From: Schaalia georgiae DSM 6843
GTDB lineage: Bacteria > Actinomycetota > Actinomycetes > Actinomycetales > Actinomycetaceae
Assembly: GCF_000429245.1 (NCBI RefSeq)
Contig: NZ_KE386870.1
Span: 108,718 to 153,380, forward strand
Length of the DNA: 44,663 nt
Direction: 5' to 3'
The translations under genes and the position numbers were made by a program. Each line of letters opens with the position of its first letter. Positions within the stretch are counted from its first letter, which is position 1. The notes under the pieces were generated by a model. That model was given only the letters and a program-made list of their open reading frames with translations. It ran no database searches and had not been told where the DNA came from. This document shows positions 1-7,273 of the stretch, piece after piece.

Positions 1-222
1 CAGTTCGGGCACAGTGGTGTCGGCGGGCCCGTCGATCACAGCGATGCTCACGCCTTCCCCGGTGTAGCCGGCCGCGGCCTCGTTGGCCACGCCCAGGGGC
101 CCCACGTAGCCCTGGGTCGTGATCTCGTCCACCGCCCCCGCGGGCGAGCCCGCCAGGGCCAGGGCCGCGGCCAACACAACGGCCGACCCCGCCCGCGGTG
201 CGTTCGTGCGTGCCCTGGTCAT
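1..222 (-). CDS. mycP: Mycosin (T7SS subtilisin-like serine protease), N-terminal part, cut by window edge
   Basis: The visible 74 residues start with a Sec signal peptide (basic MTRARTNAPR, then an Ala/Leu-rich core ending near residue 30). They continue into the start of a subtilisin S8 domain with the catalytic-Asp motif AVIDGP (D64). Mycosins are membrane-anchored proteases of actinobacterial type VII secretion systems and stabilise the secretion complex. The ATG shares one base with the stop of the upstream gene (TGATG), so the two are probably translated together. The His and Ser of the triad lie outside the window. The first 95 bases of the window are identical to positions 19830-19924, where a truncated second copy lies. 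A plain secreted subtilase is possible, but the VDEITTQ start and the WXG-type neighbour favour a mycosin. Confidence 0.8.
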   Translation of the reverse strand, partial: MTRARTNAPRAGSAVVLAAALALAGSPAGAVDEITTQGYVGPLGVANEAAAGYTGEGVSIAVIDGPADTTVPEL

Positions 223-1630
223 CACAGCCCCCACTCGTCCAAGTCGACCTCGAAGACGATGCCATCATCGGCCGACCCCGGCCCGTGGGCGGGATCCCAC
301 ACGGGCCCGGCCTCCTCGTCCGGCTCGTCCTTGAACACCCCGGTGAAGGCCCGGCGCTTCTTCTTGTCCTCGCCCTCCCCGCCGGCCCCGCCAACAGGAG
401 CGCCCATACCCATCACGCCCCCGGCCCCACCCCTGGCAGCAGCAGCGGCCCCCTTCAAGGCGGCCCCCACACCGGCCGCGCCCTTAGCAGCGGCGGCGGC
501 CCTCAAACCAGTGGTCGCGGCCCCCGACAACAAGGACCGGGCACTCACACCCGCCCCGCCCGCCAGAGCGCCCAACGCGCCCGACGACGCCGCCCGCCCC
601 ACACTGACAGCGTCCTTCGGGATCCGGTAGTACGGATCCCACCTCGGATCCGAGGCATGAGTCGCGGACGGCGGCGCGTACCCGCCCACCAGGCCGTTGG
701 GCGTCACCGTCTGATTCACCGGCCGCTCCACCAGCCCCACCCCGTCAACATCACTCAGACGCCTGTAAGGAGGCGGGTCCTGCACGGCGCCCGGGCGCGC
801 GAACCCCTCCGACGCCCAATCCCGCCCCGGCAGATCCACACCACCACCAGAACCACCAACACCAGCCTCACCAGAGCCGCCGGCACCCCCAGCACCAGAG
901 CCCCCAGCGCCCCCGGCGCCCCCGGCACCCCCGGCGCCGCCGCCCATCAGGTTCGGATCCACGACCCCGGGAAGAGGATCAGCGCTGGGCGTGCGACCGG
1001 GAAACTTGTCGGAACTTTTTCCGTCTCCGTCTTTGTCGATGATGTCCTGCATCCTCTCGGCGCCCTCGTTCAAGGAGGCGTTCATCTGGTCGAGCACGTT
1101 CTGGCAGTACTCCTCCCTCTCCCTGTCCCGCTCCTTCTCCAGCCCCGACCAGTACAGCTCACTGGCCACCATGGCCACCGCCCCACCACGGGGACCGCGA
1201 AGAAGGCCACCGCCCCCGCCCCGTCCGCAGCGGCCCGCCACCCCCGCTCCGCGCCGGTGAGCAACTCGGGCGACACGTTCTGGTTGAACAAGTCCCGCGC
1301 CTGGCGCATCGTCCCGCGCGCCTGGACCACCACGTCGTGCCCGTCGCGCAACTGGTCCCGCGTCGCCCCCAAGTCCGCCAGGAACGCCCCCGCCCACTCG
1401 TCGATCGCGGCGCGCACCTGCTCGGAGCGGAACCCATTGGTCTGGGCGTACTTGCGCACCAGTTCCTCGCACGCGCCGATCCTGTCCAGGACCAACTGGT
1501 GGGCGGCGTCGTCGGCGCTGTCATCGTAGTGCAGATCCGCCACCGCCTGAAGACGCTCAAAACACGTCCCCCGACCGTCCCCGCCCTTGCCCGCCCCGCC
1601 GGCCTGCTTGGCCGTCTTCTCCACACCCAT
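222..1630 (-). CDS. WXG-motif T7SS-associated membrane protein, interrupted by a -1 frameshift near 1181-1184
   Basis: Two minus-strand frames make one protein of about 469 residues if one base is added to the four-base G run (minus strand) at 1181-1184. The start is the ATG at 1630, preceded by GAGGA at suitable distance. The first part is helical with a W-A-G motif at residues 79-81, typical of WXG100-like domains. A hydrophobic stretch spans residues 138-158 and crosses the frameshift. After it come a charged coiled segment (EKERDREREEY), a Gly/Ala-rich linker and an acidic C-terminus ending DLDEWGL. The stop overlaps the mycosin start, so it belongs to the T7SS operon. It resembles in architecture the 17390-18124 product. 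As written the reading frame is broken: this may be a sequencing error in a homopolymer, a real mutation, or a -1 slip at GGG. The exact role is unknown; a T7SS substrate or structural partner is likely. Confidence 0.6.
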
Positions 1631-1689
1631 GCCACGCGTCCTCACCCTCCCCCACGCCGGGGAGCACGAACCCAAACCAATACCAGCGC

Positions 1690-1870
1690 GACCGCGCCAA
1701 CACCAGTAACCATACCCCGCAGAACCCACCACACACAACCCACCCACCCCCTCATCCCCACCCCCGGCCAGAACCACCCACCACGCACAACCCGCACCCG
1801 CTAGGACCACCCGCACCACCCACCACGCACAACCCACCCACACCACCCCGACAGCGAACAAGCAGCACCA
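1690..1870. repeat. C/A-rich low-complexity leader with imperfect direct repeats
   Basis: The 270 bases upstream of the 1630 start are a C/A-rich stretch on the plus strand. The phrase CCACCACRCACAACCCRC recurs three times (around 1727, 1777 and 1820). Reading frames through it give only repetitive Trp/Val/Gly strings, so it is not coding. It sits between the 22-bp repeat array and the WXG gene and would be part of a long 5' leader if transcription starts near 1885. Confidence 0.5.
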
Positions 1871-1900
1871 TAATGAGATGGGCGCCATATATTCCCAGAT

Positions 1901-1966
1901 CCGCATCATGGACAACATGTGCCCGCATCATGGACGATGCGCCTCCGCATCGTGAACTGCATGCGG
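1901..1966. promoter_or_regulatory. Three tandem 22-bp direct repeats (probable operator array) upstream of the T7SS genes
   Basis: Units start at exactly 1901, 1923 and 1945, each opening CCGCATC. The first two share the 13 bases CCGCATCATGGAC. A 22-bp period places the sites on nearly the same DNA face. On the minus strand the array lies directly upstream of an AT-rich ATATAT segment (about 1887-1893) that could be the -10 box of the WXG-mycosin operon, which suggests an activator-binding array. A related array with the same period occurs at 20037-20080 behind the mycosin remnant. The binding protein is unknown. Confidence 0.55.
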
Positions 1967-2168
1967 CCCCAAGCGGTTCTGACCGGCATCGGGGGCCGGG
2001 CCAACTGTTGCGGGGACATCCATCAGGGCCGGGCGCGTCTCCCACGTTCAAAACAGGGAGCTCAAACGCACCACATAGGGGCCCTCCGTGACTCGCCCGC
2101 TCCCCGTCGGCGCCGCCCGGTCCACAGTGCGTTAGCGTTGGGTGCGACCAGCGACGAGTGGAGGCACG

Positions 2169-3620
2169 ATGACGGCGAGGCGATGGATGGCGGGGGCGGG
2201 AGCGCTCGCCCTGGTGGGCGGTGCAGTGGCAGGCCCGGCGGTGGCGGCGCCCGGGGACGGGGCGCAGTCGGAGGGGCAGTCCGCCCTGTCCCAGTCCGGT
2301 TCGTCGTACTCCTTCGAGGGGACGTCCGGCAAGACCCGCATGTTCATCCTGTCCTCCTACAACTCCGACGCGATCCTGTTGGAGTCGAACGGGTGGTTCG
2401 GCATTATCGACGGCGGCGAGGACGCGGACACGCCGTACGGCTCGGACCCGCGCTACCCGGAGCGCTCGGGGATCGCGGCCTCCACCTCGTCGACCACCGA
2501 GTGGCTGCTCGAGTACTTGGACGACCAGGGGGTCACGGACTCGAACGTGGCTTTCTACCTGGGCACCCACGCGCACTCGGACCACATCGGCAACGCGGAC
2601 GAGATCATCCGCCGCTACAGGCCCAAGCTCATCTTCTCCCCCGAGTACTCCGACGAGTGGATCACCGACGAGAGCGGGCTGTGGGACAACCAGTACGTCT
2701 ACGACCACCTGGTCGAGGCCGCCCAGTGGGCGCGTTCCGAGTACGGGGCGCAGTTCATCCAGGAACTGGACGGCTACTCCACCCACGTGCGCATGGGCGA
2801 CATGGACGTGCAGATGATCCCCTTCGACGTCGATGAGGTGTACAAACGGCAGGGCACCACCGATGCGAACCTGATGGGGTGGGGCGCGAAGGTCAGCGCC
2901 TTCGGCCGCTCGGCCTTCCTGGCGGCCGATCTCATGGACACGGACTCGGATTGGACGACCCACAACGGCTTCGAGGGGCGCATCAGCTCCGAGGTCGGGA
3001 GCGTCGATATCCTCAAGGCGGGCCACCACGGCCAGGAGTCGTCGAACTTCGAGGAGTTCCTGGGCGCCCTCGCCCCCAGCACGATCATCCAGACGGGCCT
3101 CGCCGAGGACACGCCGGACCGCCTCACCCGGCATGCGATCCACGGGGACGGCTTGTGGTTCCCGATGGGCGACATCTGGGACTCCGTGAAGGTCCCGGCG
3201 CTGGTGTGCGAGTTCAGCGACCAGGGCATCGCCTACGACGGGGTGGACAACGCCAGGTGGGGCCACGAGTACACCAGTGAGACCCCGAGGGCGTGGTGGT
3301 TCCACGCCGGCCACACGGAGGCGACGACGGGATGGTGGCAGGGGCCCTCGGAGAACTGGTACTACTTCGACTCCTCGGCCTCGGCCGTCCACTCCGAGTG
3401 GAGGCTGATCGACGGCTACTGGTACTTCTTCGACGAGTCGGGCGCCCTCGCCTCCCGGGAGGAGGGGCAGACGCAGTCGGCGTCCATCGAGGAAACGGGA
3501 TCGGGACCGTCGGCCTCCCCACTGGTGTGGGCGGCGGGCGCGGGGCTGCTCGTGGCAGCCGCCGGGGGAGCGTGGTGGGCGCTGCGCTCCCGGGGGCGCG
3601 GTCGGGGCGCCCGGGCCTGA
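2169..3620 (+). CDS. Secreted metallo-beta-lactamase-fold hydrolase with cell-wall/choline-binding repeats
   Basis: 483 residues. The ATG at 2169 follows a GTGGAGG ribosome site and gives a clean signal peptide (about residues 1-27). The MBL fold is shown by the metal motif HAHSDH (134-139), a later Asp (AADLMD, about 245) and a His pair (KAGHHG, about 285). This layout resembles ComEC-like MBL domains, not classical lactamases. Around residues 385-435 there are two aromatic repeats (WYYFDSS, then WYWFFDESG-like) of the choline/glucan-binding type. A hydrophobic segment (about 449-470) with a basic Arg-rich tail follows, so the protein probably sits at the cell surface, anchored by membrane and wall contacts. 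It stands alone between the T7SS leader and the molybdenum genes. Substrate unknown; phosphodiester or phosphorylcholine-type substrates are guesses from similar surface MBL proteins. Confidence 0.75.
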   Translation: MTARRWMAGAGALALVGGAVAGPAVAAPGDGAQSEGQSALSQSGSSYSFEGTSGKTRMFILSSYNSDAILLESNGWFGIIDGGEDADTPYGSDPRYPERSGIAASTSSTTEWLLEYLDDQGVTDSNVAFYLGTHAHSDHIGNADEIIRRYRPKLIFSPEYSDEWITDESGLWDNQYVYDHLVEAAQWARSEYGAQFIQELDGYSTHVRMGDMDVQMIPFDVDEVYKRQGTTDANLMGWGAKVSAFGRSAFLAADLMDTDSDWTTHNGFEGRISSEVGSVDILKAGHHGQESSNFEEFLGALAPSTIIQTGLAEDTPDRLTRHAIHGDGLWFPMGDIWDSVKVPALVCEFSDQGIAYDGVDNARWGHEYTSETPRAWWFHAGHTEATTGWWQGPSENWYYFDSSASAVHSEWRLIDGYWYFFDESGALASREEGQTQSASIEETGSGPSASPLVWAAGAGLLVAAAGGAWWALRSRGRGRGARA

Positions 3621-3711
3621 GACATCCGTCCCGCCCACGGCTCCTGGACGGCCCGATCCCCCCGGGGCCCCGTAAAATCGGAGCGCACTGACCGCCGAAA
3701 TTGGAGGAATC

Positions 3712-4134
3712 ATGCCTGCGCGGGTGTTCACTGGAATCACTGACGAACCCCTGGACGCGACGGCCCTGACGAACGCGGCGCGCGACCCCCGATGCGGGGC
3801 CGTCGCGGTGTTCGTGGGAGCCGTGCGCAACCACGACGGCGGGCAGTCCGTGGACGCCATCGAGTACTCCTCGCACCCCAATTCCCCCCAGGTGCTGCGG
3901 TCCCTGGCCGACCGCCTGGCCGAGCGCGCGGGCGTCCACGTGGTCGTCGCTTGGCACCGCATCGGGCGCCTGGAGGTGGGGGACGACGCGATGGTGGTGG
4001 CCGTGGGGGCCGAGCACCGCGCGCAGGCGTTCACGGCAGTCGAGACCCTGGTCGAGGAGGTCAAGGCCCAGCTGCCCATCTGGAAGAAGCAGCAGCTGGC
4101 GGACGGCACGCACAGCTGGTCGGGGTTGTCGTGA
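3712..4134 (+). CDS. moaE: Molybdopterin synthase catalytic subunit MoaE
   Basis: 140 residues, the usual MoaE length. MoaE transfers sulfur from the MoaD thiocarboxylate to precursor Z (cPMP), making molybdopterin in the cytoplasm. Family marks visible are FVGAVRNHDGG with the substrate-binding Arg, IEYSSHP, VAWHRIGRLEVGD, and the C-terminal block EEVKAQLPIWKKQ carrying the catalytic lysines. The start has a strong GGAGGAATC ribosome site. It is the first gene of a tight run with moeB (GTGA overlap) and mobA. No moaD gene is in the window, so the small sulfur-carrier partner must be encoded elsewhere. Confidence 0.93.
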   Translation: MPARVFTGITDEPLDATALTNAARDPRCGAVAVFVGAVRNHDGGQSVDAIEYSSHPNSPQVLRSLADRLAERAGVHVVVAWHRIGRLEVGDDAMVVAVGAEHRAQAFTAVETLVEEVKAQLPIWKKQQLADGTHSWSGLS

Positions 4135-4955
4135 CAGTGGGCGACCCCCACTCGCGCGCCGCAGCGGTCGATGTCCGCAACCGCTGCGTCGCCATCCCGC
4201 TGCACGACGCCCCCGCGTCCTTGCGGGGCCTCGCCGCTCAGCGTTACCGCCGCAACTGGCTGGTGGCGGATGTCGGCGAGGCGGGCCAGGCGCGCATCGC
4301 GGCGGCGCGAGTGCTGGTGGTGGGCGCGGGTGGCCTGGGGTCGCCGGTGCTCCTCTACCTGACTGCGGCGGGCGTGGGCACGATCGGCGTGTGCGATTCC
4401 GACCGCGTGGAGGTCTCCAACCTGCAGCGCCAACTGCTGCACTCCGAGGCGGACGTGGGGCGGGTGAAGCCGGAATCGGCGGTGCGGCACCTGAGCGCGT
4501 TGAACTCGGGCGTGCGCTTCGAGCAGTACCCGCATGTGACGCGCGAGTGGCTTGAGGCGCACGGGCGCGACTGGGATCTGGTCGTGGAGTGCGCGGACAC
4601 TTTCGACGCGAAGTACATGGTGGCGGACTGGTGCGCGGAGGCGGGGGTGCCCCTCGTGTGGGGGACCGTCGTGGCGATGGCGTACCAGGTGTCGGTGTTC
4701 TGGTCCCGTCCCCCCACCCCTGTTCCGCCGACATCGCTGCGGTCCTTGCACCCGGTCGAGCCCCCGCAGGGGACGACCCCCGCCTCGCCGGAGGTCGGGG
4801 TGCTGGGGCCGGTCGTCGGCCAGGCGGGCGCCACGATGGCGACGGAGGCGCTCAAAGTGGTTGTGGGCTTCGGGGAGCCCCTGTTGGGGCGCGTGCTGGT
4901 GGTGGACGCGGCCAAGCAGCGCGCCGATGTCCTCACTTTCGCGCCGTGGGGGTGA
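4131..4955 (+). CDS. moeB: MoeB/ThiF-family adenylyltransferase (MoaD activation)
   Basis: 274 residues from a GTG whose last two bases are in the moaE stop codon (GTGA). The E1-like fold is clear: nucleotide loop GAGGLGSPVLLYLTAAGVG, then DSDRVEVSNLQRQLLH, VVECADTFDAKY and GVLGPVVGQAGATMATEALK. In this pathway it would adenylate the C-terminus of MoaD to allow sulfur loading. Odd points: the zinc-binding CxxC pairs normal in MoeB are missing. The segment usually reading CLFP is LRSLHP, the usual Cys before GVLG is Ser, and the protein ends at FAPWG with no C-terminal CxxC. There is no rhodanese domain. Function is therefore inferred from fold and operon position. Confidence 0.85.
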   Translation: MTVGDPHSRAAAVDVRNRCVAIPLHDAPASLRGLAAQRYRRNWLVADVGEAGQARIAAARVLVVGAGGLGSPVLLYLTAAGVGTIGVCDSDRVEVSNLQRQLLHSEADVGRVKPESAVRHLSALNSGVRFEQYPHVTREWLEAHGRDWDLVVECADTFDAKYMVADWCAEAGVPLVWGTVVAMAYQVSVFWSRPPTPVPPTSLRSLHPVEPPQGTTPASPEVGVLGPVVGQAGATMATEALKVVVGFGEPLLGRVLVVDAAKQRADVLTFAPWG

Positions 4956-4959
4956 GGGC

Positions 4960-5586
4960 GTGGGCCTGGTTCACGCGCTGGTCCTGGCAGGGGGAACGGG
5001 CGAGCGCCTCGGGGGCGTGTCGAAGGCGGACCTGGATGTGGGGTTCCGTTTGCTCGACGTGGTCCTGGCGGGACTGGCGCCGCATGTCAGCGGAGCGGTC
5101 GTGGTGGTGGCCCCGCCGGAGGTACCGGTGCCGGACGGGGTGGGGCGCGCCATGGAGGAGCCTGCCGGGGGAGGCCCCCTGGCGGGTATCGGCGCCGGCC
5201 TAGATTTCCTGATGGGCCGGGCGGGGGCGGTCGGGGACGACCGGGTGGTCGTGTGCTCGGTGGATTCCCCGGGCGCCGGGGCATTGGCCGACCGCCTGTC
5301 CTCGGTGGTCCTGGCGCAGCACGAGGCGGGGGTGGTCATCGTGGGCGGGGATCCCGAGCCGTACACGCAGTACTTGCAGGCCGTTTACCGCGTGGGTCCC
5401 TTGGCTCGGGCGCTCGATGGGGCCCGGGCGGTGCTGGGGGGCCTGCACGGCGTGGGGGTGCGCAGGGTGCTGGGGGGCCTCGTCCTCAGGCGCGTGGGCG
5501 CGCCGTGGAGCGAGTGCCGGGATGTGGATACCAGGGAGGACTTGCAGTGGTGGCGGACGCGCCTTTCCAGCAGTGGATCAGGGTAG
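4960..5586 (+). CDS. mobA: MobA-like molybdenum cofactor guanylyltransferase
   Basis: 208 residues from a GTG five bases after the moeB stop, with GGGGGTGAGG as ribosome site. The N-terminal nucleotidyltransferase signature LVLAGGTGERLGGVSKADL is the GTP-binding loop of the MobA/IspD-like fold. A metal-site Asp lies in VVCSVDSPGAG (usually DxP), and YLQAVYR matches the later family block. MobA attaches GMP to Mo-molybdopterin, making MGD for DMSO-reductase-type enzymes. As third gene of moaE-moeB-mobA its role fits well. The Arg-Met of the usual SxRMG loop is Arg-Leu and DxP is present as DSP, so activity is likely but the nucleotide (CTP or GTP) is not certain. Confidence 0.8.
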   Translation: MGLVHALVLAGGTGERLGGVSKADLDVGFRLLDVVLAGLAPHVSGAVVVVAPPEVPVPDGVGRAMEEPAGGGPLAGIGAGLDFLMGRAGAVGDDRVVVCSVDSPGAGALADRLSSVVLAQHEAGVVIVGGDPEPYTQYLQAVYRVGPLARALDGARAVLGGLHGVGVRRVLGGLVLRRVGAPWSECRDVDTREDLQWWRTRLSSSGSG

Positions 5587-5623
5587 CCGGGCATTCCGTT
5601 CCACCGGGTGGCGGCGCGGCCCC

Positions 5624-6136
5624 TCAGCGCTCCTCGTCCAACTGGCCGAACACCGCGGGCAGCAGGGGTACCAGGACGGCGAGGGTGTCGAGCGCTCCGC
5701 CCTTCGACCCCGGTGAGGCGACCACGAGCGCGCCCGAGGAGTCGCGGGCGCTCACGCCCACGACCTCGCGCGACAGGCCCGACAGCGGGGTGCTCTTCAG
5801 GCCGTGGGCGCGGATCTGCTCCGCGATCCCCGGGATCTCCACCTCCACGACATCGTGCACCACCTCGGGCGCGACATTGCCGACGCCGAAGCCCGAACCG
5901 CCGAGGACCAGGATCAGGCGGGAGCCCGAGGCGATCGCCCCGCGCACCTGCGATTCCAGGGCCTCGCGCTGTTCGGGGACCACGGCGGTGGCGATGTGGC
6001 CGATGCCGGCCGCGGTGAGGGCGCCGGCGCAGGCGCGAGCGCCCCGGGCCTCCTTCTCCCCGCAGAGCACCCGGTCCGAGAAGGTGATGATCGTGGAGCG
6101 GATCGTGGAGAGGTCGTATTCCTTCGGCTGGGGCAT
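5624..6136 (-). CDS. MogA/MoaB-like molybdopterin-binding protein with altered active-site motif
   Basis: 170 residues, convergent with mobA, with ribosome site GGAGG just before the ATG. The fold is that of MogA/MoaB (molybdopterin adenylyltransferase): ITFSDRVLCGEKEARG near the start, a Gly-rich loop, TPLSGLSREVVG, and a SPGSKGG end block. The loop that normally reads GGTGxxxRDxTPEA is here GGSGFGVGNVAPEVV: Thr is Ser, and the usual Arg-Asp is Gly-Asn. The later catalytic-Asp region is also hard to match. It probably binds molybdopterin, but adenylation activity is in doubt; a scaffold or related role is possible. It is transcribed divergently from the molybdate transporter genes. Confidence 0.72.
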   Translation of the reverse strand: MPQPKEYDLSTIRSTIITFSDRVLCGEKEARGARACAGALTAAGIGHIATAVVPEQREALESQVRGAIASGSRLILVLGGSGFGVGNVAPEVVHDVVEVEIPGIAEQIRAHGLKSTPLSGLSREVVGVSARDSSGALVVASPGSKGGALDTLAVLVPLLPAVFGQLDEER

Positions 6137-6412
6137 GGGGCCTCCTTCGGGCTGTTCCGGGCGCGGATCCGGAGGGTGACGGGTTCTCAGGCGGGGGACC
6201 GGGCGGCGCGGTAGCCGCGGATCTGGCCGCCACGGGTGCGGGCGGATCCCGTTCCCGGCGCGACGGACCCGGATGCGGATGCTGCGGTTCCTGTGCGCAC
6301 AGTGTAGCGCGCACGTATTACCATGGGTGTATCCCTATTAATTCGATGTTACCTTTTCCCGCGGTTCTCCAAGGGTATGGCCGCATCAGTGCGGCGGACG
6401 TGCGCGCATGAA

Positions 6413-6440
6413 TCGACTTTCCCCGCTTTCTTGCTATATT
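6413..6440 (+). promoter_or_regulatory. Possible promoter for modA-modBC
   Basis: Within the 340-base divergent gap between the mogA-like gene and modA, TCGACT (6413-6418) and TATATT (6435-6440) are 16 bases apart and 35 bases before the modA GTG. The gap is noticeably more AT-rich than the genes. No convincing ModE palindrome or Moco riboswitch fold could be assigned by eye. Confidence 0.35.
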
Positions 6441-6475
6441 TAGTCTGATTCATCCCGTTGAAAAGGAGTATCCCA

Positions 6476-7264
6476 GTGCGCCGCTTCCGCGTGACCCTGG
6501 CCGCCATGGCCGTCGCCCTCGCCCTCACCGCCTGCGGCGGCGGAGGGGAGCCCGCTGCCCAGTCCGAGCAGACCACGGCCCCCGCCCAGACGACGGTCCT
6601 CAACGTCTTCGCCGCCGCTTCGCTCAAGGAGACCTTCGGCGAACTCGAGAAGACCTTCGAGGCAGCCAACCCCGGGGTCGATGTCACCTTCAACTTCGCC
6701 GGGTCGCAGGACCTCGTCTCCCAGCTCACCGAGGGCGCGGACGCCGACGTGCTGGCCACCGCGAACGAGTCCACCATGGCCAAGGCCGCCGAGGCGGACT
6801 TGGTCGGCGAGCAGACCGTCTTCCTCTCCAACACCCTCACCCTGGTCACCCCCAAGGGCAACCCTGCGGGCGTCACCGGTCTCGACTCCTCCCTGGACAA
6901 CGCCAGACTGGTCGTCTGCGACACGGAGGCGCCCTGCGGCAAACTCACCAAGGAGCTCACGGGCGCGCTCGGCATCACCCTAAACCCCGTCTCGGCCGAA
7001 CCCAACGTGAAGGATGTGCTGGGCAAAGTGACCAGCGGCGAGGCCGACGCGGGCATCGTCTACCGGACCGACGCGAACGCCGCCAAGGATCAGGTCGAGA
7101 CCATCGACATCCAGGGCGCCGACCAGGCCGTCAACAAGTACCCGATCGCCCAGGTCAAGGCCACGAAGAACGCCGAACTCGCCCAGAAGTGGATCGCCCT
7201 GGTCCTGTCCCCCGAGGGCCAGTCCGTCCTCGAGCGGGCCGGTTTCACCCCCGCGGCCAAGTAG
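6476..7264 (+). CDS. modA: Molybdate ABC transporter substrate-binding lipoprotein ModA
   Basis: 262 residues. The GTG at 6476 is chosen because AAAAGGAG ends eight bases upstream; an upstream TTG (6458) would lie before that ribosome site. The lipobox LTAC at about residues 17-20 makes it a lipid-anchored exported protein. ModA marks are the first block LNVFAAASLKETFGELEKTFE, FNFAGSQDLVSQL, GADADVLATANESTM, a TLVTPKGNP stretch and the GEADAGIVYRTDA block. It captures molybdate or tungstate outside the membrane and hands it to the ModB domain of the next gene, which starts ten bases later. Confidence 0.94.
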   Translation: MRRFRVTLAAMAVALALTACGGGGEPAAQSEQTTAPAQTTVLNVFAAASLKETFGELEKTFEAANPGVDVTFNFAGSQDLVSQLTEGADADVLATANESTMAKAAEADLVGEQTVFLSNTLTLVTPKGNPAGVTGLDSSLDNARLVVCDTEAPCGKLTKELTGALGITLNPVSAEPNVKDVLGKVTSGEADAGIVYRTDANAAKDQVETIDIQGADQAVNKYPIAQVKATKNAELAQKWIALVLSPEGQSVLERAGFTPAAK

Positions 7265-7273
7265 CCCGAACCC

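Noticed and set aside
198-1529. A 443-codon plus-strand frame at the left end
   Set aside because: The WXG and mycosin genes on the other strand explain this DNA; the frame is Pro/Arg/His-rich.
1901-1966. Possible CRISPR array
   Set aside because: Units are contiguous 22-mers without distinct spacers, only three copies, and no cas genes are present.
1752-4751. A 999-codon minus-strand open frame
   Set aside because: It runs antisense to the MBL, moaE and moeB genes and through low-complexity DNA; no protein-like pattern.
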